Shown piece after piece: positions 60,036 through 64,000 of a DNA stretch of 64,000 bases. Below the pieces are notes generated by a model. The model had not been told where the DNA came from. It saw nothing but the letters and a program-made list of their open reading frames with translations, and searched no databases. Both the position numbers and the translations under genes were made by a program. This DNA is from CAZJQD01 sp964548165 [NCBI: uncultured bacterium] (GTDB lineage: Bacteria; UBA8481). Where the stretch lies: the NCBI GenBank assembly GCA_964548165.1, contig CAZJQD010000012.1:5722-69721 (forward strand), written 5' to 3'. Within the stretch, counting starts at the first letter, position 1, and each line of letters opens with the position of its first letter.

Positions 60036-61082
60036 CTATTCCTCGGCGAGGACAGCCTGGCCGCTGACGCGGGCCTGGTGGAGCGCCTTCTGGGCTCGCC
60101 AGACGAGGCGCACGGAGTCGTCGTCGGAAGCGAACCGGGCCAGGCCGATGGAGAGACTGGTGGCGAGCGCGTGCTCGGTGAACCGTTGCTCGCGAATCTT
60201 GCCTGTCCACCGTTCGAGGATCGTCCGCACACCCGCCGTGTCCGTGCTCGGGAAGTAGGCCAGGATCTCGTCCGCGCCGAAACTGCAGAGCACGTCGGAT
60301 TCCCTGAGGCCCGCCTTCAGGAACTCGACGACGGCGGCATAGAGCGCGCGGCCGGTCGCGATGCCATACGTGTTCACGGTGGCCCTGTAGTTGTCGATGT
60401 CGAGGAAAGCGACGGTCAATGGTTCACCGTAGCGTCGGCACCGCTTGAGTTCCTCCTCCAGCCGCTCCCGGAAGCAGGGATAGAGAAGCAGGCCGGTCTC
60501 GGGATCGGTCAGCTGGAGGCGGCGGATGAGCCTCGCTTCCTCGTCCAGTTGCACGGCCACGGCGGCGGCCTGGGCCAGCACGCCGACGAGCTCACGGCAG
60601 AGGGGCGCGTTCCCGGGGGCCTTCTCCCACCATCCGACGAGGTAGCCCAGCGGCCTGCCGCTCAGCGCAATCCGCGCCGCGGTGGCCCACTCGTAGTCAT
60701 GTTGCATTCTCAGCTCGCCGTAGTCGGCGGTCGGGCTGTCGGCGGTGACCTCCACGGTGCCGTCGCGGTACATCAGCCTTCCGATGAGCCCGGTGCCGAT
60801 GCCGCGCCGGAACTGCTGGGAGAAGTTCTCCGAGAGATTCCATTGCGCGCGGATGACGAGGTGATCGCTGGCGGCATCCTTGAGGAGCACGGCGCAGGCC
60901 GTCGGGTGGGTGGCGTCGCGCAACGCATAGAGCATCTCGTGGAACGAGTGCTCGAGGGTCTTCTGCTGGGTGAGCTCACCGACGGCGCGGGTGAGGCAAT
61001 CGAGGGCGCGTACCCCGTCGCCGGCGTGGTTGTCCCCGTGGGAGGAAGGGGTGCTGGTCGAGTCCGTGACCGATGGAGTCAT
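60036..61082 (-). CDS. GAF-GGDEF protein with degenerate GGDEF signature
   Basis: 348 residues. An N-terminal GAF-like domain (about 40-175, CAVLLKDAASDHLVIRAQWN) and a GGDEF domain beginning LQLTDPETGLLLYPCFRERL. The metal Asp of the first strand is kept (VAFLDIDNYRATVNTYG), but the catalytic signature reads FGADEI instead of YGGDEF. GGDEF domains tolerate some changes in the first two positions; loss of the second Gly and Phe makes diguanylate cyclase activity doubtful, though the acidic pair is retained. It may be weakly active or act as a GTP/c-di-GMP sensor. Soluble, with no membrane helix. Confidence 0.85.
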   Translation of the reverse strand: MTPSVTDSTSTPSSHGDNHAGDGVRALDCLTRAVGELTQQKTLEHSFHEMLYALRDATHPTACAVLLKDAASDHLVIRAQWNLSENFSQQFRRGIGTGLIGRLMYRDGTVEVTADSPTADYGELRMQHDYEWATAARIALSGRPLGYLVGWWEKAPGNAPLCRELVGVLAQAAAVAVQLDEEARLIRRLQLTDPETGLLLYPCFRERLEEELKRCRRYGEPLTVAFLDIDNYRATVNTYGIATGRALYAAVVEFLKAGLRESDVLCSFGADEILAYFPSTDTAGVRTILERWTGKIREQRFTEHALATSLSIGLARFASDDDSVRLVWRAQKALHQARVSGQAVLAEE

Positions 61083-61187
61083 GGCGGTTCCTCCTCTATT
61101 TCAATCCTAGGCCTGCGATCCGTGCAGGCGCAAGGGGGAGGTCTTGCGTAAGGCCGATATCCGCCATGTTCGGCATAAAAACCTACA

Positions 61188-61913
61188 TTATGGGGCGATT
61201 AGCGTGCTGTCGTCGCGCCGCGGGTTATTGACGCCGGCCCCAACGCCCCTGGCCTCCATGATCCCGGCGTCGAAGGGGAGAGAAACCTGCGCCAGGAGGG
61301 AGGCGTCCAGGGGACCCTCCGCGAGCCAGGCATCCTGTAGATCCTGCCTGACGATAACGGGCATCCGGTTGTGAATCGGACTCATGAGCGCATTCGGAGT
61401 CGTGGTCAGAATCGTGAAGGTGATCGCCGGCGCCGTGACTGGTGATGACGCGCCGAAGTCCAGGGTGTCGCCGGCGGGGTCGGGGGCCGTGACGGCCGGC
61501 GACCAGAGGCCGGCGAGCGCGAAGGGATCGCTGCCTTGAACCCTGATGTACCACGGGCGCTTCGTGCGCGCCGTAGCGTCCAGCACCTGCCACTCGTAGA
61601 AGCCGTCGCAGGGAACCAGGCAACGATTCTGCCGCAGGGCTGATCGAAACAGGGGCTTCTCGGCCGCGGTCTCGATCCGCGCGTTGATGGGGCGGACACC
61701 CCGTGACGGATCCCGCGACCAGCTCGGCACGAAGCCCCATCGCCCCAGGGAGATCGATCGCGCCTCGCCGTTTCCCCGGACGAGGATGGCGGATTGCGAC
61801 GGCGCCAGGTTGTAGCGCGGGCCGACGGCGGCCGCCTCCGGAGCGACGCGCGCGGCGCGGAACACGGCGGCGAGCTTCTCCACCGCGGTCACCTGGGTGA
61901 ACCGTCCGCACAT
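61188..61913 (-). CDS. SRAP/YedK/HMCES-family DNA-protein crosslink protein
   Basis: 241 residues from the ATG at 61913, fixed because the family begins Met-Cys and the Cys at position 2 is the catalytic nucleophile (MCGRFTQVTAVEKLAAVFRA). Other family residues: PRYNLAPSQSAILV, RWGFVPSWSRDPSRGVRPIN, NARIETAAEKPLFRSALRQN, CLVPCDGFYEW with the catalytic Glu, and PIHNRMPVIV with the catalytic His. The protein covalently binds abasic sites in single-stranded DNA and shields them. The frame extends to 62027 but would bury the essential Cys. Stand-alone gene. Confidence 0.93.
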   Translation of the reverse strand: MCGRFTQVTAVEKLAAVFRAARVAPEAAAVGPRYNLAPSQSAILVRGNGEARSISLGRWGFVPSWSRDPSRGVRPINARIETAAEKPLFRSALRQNRCLVPCDGFYEWQVLDATARTKRPWYIRVQGSDPFALAGLWSPAVTAPDPAGDTLDFGASSPVTAPAITFTILTTTPNALMSPIHNRMPVIVRQDLQDAWLAEGPLDASLLAQVSLPFDAGIMEARGVGAGVNNPRRDDSTLIAP

Positions 61914-61930
61914 GAGGGAAGCCGGAGCGG

Positions 61931-62293
61931 CTAGGCGTCGCGGTGCACGGTATCGGGGCTGAAGGCGGGGATGCAGACCGCGATGTACTCGGCTCCCTCG
62001 GGGCCGGGCGTGCTGTACTGGACCCACTCGCCCGCGGGCACCAGAACGGCCTCACCCGCGTGGATGTCGAACGATTCACTGCGCGAGGTAACGCGGAGCG
62101 ATCCGTAGAGGACGACGGTGTACTCGTCGAACTCGGGAGTCTGTCCCGGCTCGCCCCACCCGCTCGGGCTATGCATCTTGGCGATACTGACCGCGGGCGT
62201 CTGAGAGTTGACCCGGCCGAAAAACTCGAGGATCTCCTTGGGCTTATTCCCTGCCGCGACGATCTGCGTCGGCGTCCGAATGATCCGGGGCAT
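61931..62293 (-). CDS. Small cupin-fold protein
   Basis: 120 residues from the ATG at 62293. The start is decided by an AGGAGG sequence whose spacing to 62293 is 8 nt, whereas the in-frame ATG at 62299 is only 2 nt away. A single cupin barrel: HSPSGWGEPGQTPEFDEYTV and VLYGSLRVTSRSESFDIHAG, then EAVLVPAGEWVQYSTPGPEG. The classic metal motif would be HxH; here PEFDEYTV replaces the His pair, so a metal site is uncertain. Could be a small sugar or amine binding protein. It ends 17 nt before the SRAP start and may be cotranscribed with it. Confidence 0.75.
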   Translation of the reverse strand: MPRIIRTPTQIVAAGNKPKEILEFFGRVNSQTPAVSIAKMHSPSGWGEPGQTPEFDEYTVVLYGSLRVTSRSESFDIHAGEAVLVPAGEWVQYSTPGPEGAEYIAVCIPAFSPDTVHRDA

Positions 62294-62404
62294 GAGCATG
62301 ACCTCCTGAAAACATCTCTCGCGATGAGTTGCTCGCGGAGTGATCCTACGTGAATTCTTACGGATTAGCCCCGGCTTTGTCATCCCCGGGATTTGCGCGC
62401 GAGG

Positions 62405-64000
62405 TCAAGTCGCTGGTTCCGCGAGGTCCGGGCTTGCCAGGACGCGGTTACGGCCGGCCTTCTTGGCCTGGTAGAGGGCGAAGTCGGCGAGGGCGAAGAG
62501 GTTGGTGAGTGAGTCCTTGTTCGCGGGGAAGGCGGCGACGCCGATGCTGACGGTGACGGCGGCGGTGACGTGGGAGGCTTCGTCAGCAACCTTGTGGCTC
62601 TCGATCGCGATGCGGACCCGTTCCATCAACTTCACCGCGTTCTCGAGCGTGGTCTCGGGAAGGATGAAGACCATCTCCTCGCCGCCGTAGCGCGCAAGAA
62701 AATCGGTGTCGCGGCAGATAGACTTGGCCGTGCGGGCGACTTCGCGCAGCACGCAGTCGCCGAAGGCGTGACCGTAGGTGTCGTTGAAGTTCTTGAAGTG
62801 ATCGATGTCCATGACCGCCAGGGACAGCGAGTGCTTGTAGCGGGCCGAACGCTTGAGCTCGTGTTCCAAGCGCTCGGCGAAGACCCGGCGGTTCGCCAGG
62901 CCCGTCAGGGCGTCGGTGGCCGAGAGCTCCACGAGGCGCGCCGTCGAGGTCCGGATCTTGTCGGTCATCTCGTTGAAGACCCCGGCGAGCCGCCCGAGCT
63001 CGTCGTCGCGCAGGATGGGGATGGGACTGTTGAGGTCGCCGGCCGCGACGCGGCGGGTGCCGTCGTCGAGATGGGCGAGAGGGAGAAGGATCGAGCGAAG
63101 GAGGATCGAGGCGAGGACGAGCGATGCGATGAGCGCGACCGCCGCGGCCGCGATCATGCCCCGCTGGATGCCGGCGATCAGCGACACCGTCTCCTCGCTG
63201 GGATCGTCGAGCGGCTGGACGGCGGCCAGGCGCCAGTCGATGGTGTCGAGGGGCGCCGGGTAGCCGGAACCGAGAAGTGTCTTCACGGCATAAATGGCGC
63301 TTCGATCGCCCCGCGGGTCCGAGATGGCTCCCCGCCCGACCCCGGGCGTGGTGCCGAGGAATTGATAGCGCGCGAGGACGGGCGTGAGAAGGCCGCGCGA
63401 GGGGTCGAGCCTCGCGAGGATGCGCCCGGAGACTTCATAGATGAGGATCTCCTTCTCAAGGCCGCCGGGCGGCTTCTCGCGTGCGATGAGATCGCTGATG
63501 GCGGCGAGGTCGAGCACGGCGCGGAGCGAGCCACCAGCGCCGCCGCGCCCGACGGAACGGGGCAGGGTGAGGACGATGAAGGGCGGCTGGGAGTCGGGCG
63601 CAAAGAGGTTACCGGCGGCCGACGTAGCCAGGTTGAGCCGAGGCTCGGGTCCGGTGGCCGCTACGCGTGGTCCGGGAGCGCCTTGAACGGACGACGTGCC
63701 GCCGAGGGGGTTGCTGGTGTCCTGCTGGAGCGCGTGGAGGATGCGCGGAGCGAGACGGTGTGGCCACTGGGCGCGCACGCTCCCGTCCGGCGCTGCAAGC
63801 TCCAGCGCGACCAGGAGGGGGCGATGGCTGGTGCCCGCGGTCCCGACCTCGGCCTGCGCAATCGTGCGGCGGAGCACGCTCTCCGGCTCGGCGTCCAGCA
63901 GGGGATCGCGCGACAGGTCCCGGACAACCTTGAGGGTGAGAAGCATCTCGCGCGAGACGCGCGCGGCGAGGAAATCGGTGGAGATATCGAGCTGGCGGGT
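62405..64000 (-). CDS. Cache-HAMP-GGDEF diguanylate cyclase, N-terminus cut by window edge
   Basis: At least 531 residues are visible; the frame stays open to the window end (TRQLDISTDFLAARVSREM reads on above the ATG at 63946), so the start is outside. A double-Cache-like sensor region covers about 1-260 (RSVGRGGAGGSLRAVLDLAA, DTIDWRLAAVQPLDD). Then come a membrane helix (AAAAVALIASLVLASILLRS), a HAMP domain (LLPLAHLDDGTRRVAAGDLN), and a GGDEF domain starting SATDALTGLANRRVFAERLE, with MDIDHFKNFNDTYGHAFGD and active-site variant YGGEEM. GGEEF-type sites are active, so it is predicted to make c-di-GMP. No inhibitory RxxD site was confirmed. Ligand unknown. Confidence 0.9.
   Translation of the reverse strand, partial: TRQLDISTDFLAARVSREMLLTLKVVRDLSRDPLLDAEPESVLRRTIAQAEVGTAGTSHRPLLVALELAAPDGSVRAQWPHRLAPRILHALQQDTSNPLGGTSSVQGAPGPRVAATGPEPRLNLATSAAGNLFAPDSQPPFIVLTLPRSVGRGGAGGSLRAVLDLAAISDLIAREKPPGGLEKEILIYEVSGRILARLDPSRGLLTPVLARYQFLGTTPGVGRGAISDPRGDRSAIYAVKTLLGSGYPAPLDTIDWRLAAVQPLDDPSEETVSLIAGIQRGMIAAAAVALIASLVLASILLRSILLPLAHLDDGTRRVAAGDLNSPIPILRDDELGRLAGVFNEMTDKIRTSTARLVELSATDALTGLANRRVFAERLEHELKRSARYKHSLSLAVMDIDHFKNFNDTYGHAFGDCVLREVARTAKSICRDTDFLARYGGEEMVFILPETTLENAVKLMERVRIAIESHKVADEASHVTAAVTVSIGVAAFPANKDSLTNLFALADFALYQAKKAGRNRVLASPDLAEPAT

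Noticed and set aside
1-64000. tRNA or rRNA genes
   Set aside because: Intergenic spaces were read for T-loop and rRNA-like segments; none was convincing.

Overview
The window is bacterial, dense, and GC-rich (roughly two thirds G+C by eye). It has the character of an uncultivated Gram-negative lineage. Evidence: a type IV pilus/type II secretion-like operon, signal peptides and a lipobox, a secreted protein ending in a FlgD-Ig/T9SS-like C-terminal domain, a cbb3 oxidase cluster with a CcoN-CcoO fusion, and a GspN-like protein. That mix fits the FCB-group (for example Candidatus Eisenbacteria) or a deltaproteobacterial/myxobacterial-like lineage. I cannot decide between them from sequence alone, and no rRNA or tRNA gene is visible. 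Almost every gene has a long antisense shadow ORF, as expected at this GC content.

Layout. 1-2.9 kb: a truncated delta-9 desaturase, an anchored protein of unknown function and a GAF histidine kinase. 3.0-7.0 kb: a three-gene secreted/surface protein cluster behind a promoter bracketed by two LacI-type operator-like palindromes. 7.2-12.3 kb (minus): two small membrane proteins, a CPA2 cation/proton antiporter and a UvrD/PcrA helicase. 12.4-22.0 kb (minus): a pilus/T2SS-like operon (PilB with an MshEN domain, PilC, three prepilin-like proteins, a 1111-residue secreted protein) followed by a winged-helix AAA ATPase. A long structured inverted repeat and a short-unit repeat array sit between the genes. 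22.1-32.1 kb: a dihydropyrimidinase, then a complete cbb3 oxidase locus (ccoI divergent from ccoS-ccoNO-ccoQ-ccoP-ccoG-small ccoH-like-SafE-like). 32.2-37.7 kb: a GYF-type coiled-coil protein, a zinc-ribbon membrane protein, a Flp-like pilin and three anchored/TPR proteins. 37.8-44.7 kb: a class III cyclase with SRPBCC and DUF5939-like domains, DUF4126, an ADP-ribosylglycohydrolase, a class I adenylate cyclase and a GspN-like protein. 44.7-51.2 kb: glycan/glycolipid glycosyltransferases, a DUF4349 lipoprotein and a secreted 14-repeat beta-propeller protein. 51.2-55.4 kb: an Lrp regulator with an aminotransferase, then carbamate kinase with DUF1015. 55.5-58.5 kb: a compact ArsR-permease-glutaredoxin-thioredoxin-CcdA operon. 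58.5-64.0 kb: TrpB2, a GAF-GGDEF protein with a degenerate signature, a SRAP protein, a cupin and a truncated Cache-HAMP-GGDEF protein.

How the parts may connect (inference). Two GGDEF proteins and an MshEN-bearing PilB suggest c-di-GMP control of the pilus or secretion machine. Two adenylate cyclases of unrelated folds lie about 1.6 kb apart, suggesting cAMP signalling. The cbb3 locus and the CcdA/thioredoxin operon point to microaerobic respiration and envelope redox control. Intergenic spaces carry at least four members of a repeat family built on 9-bp units of CCACGGAGA type, most with inverted ends.
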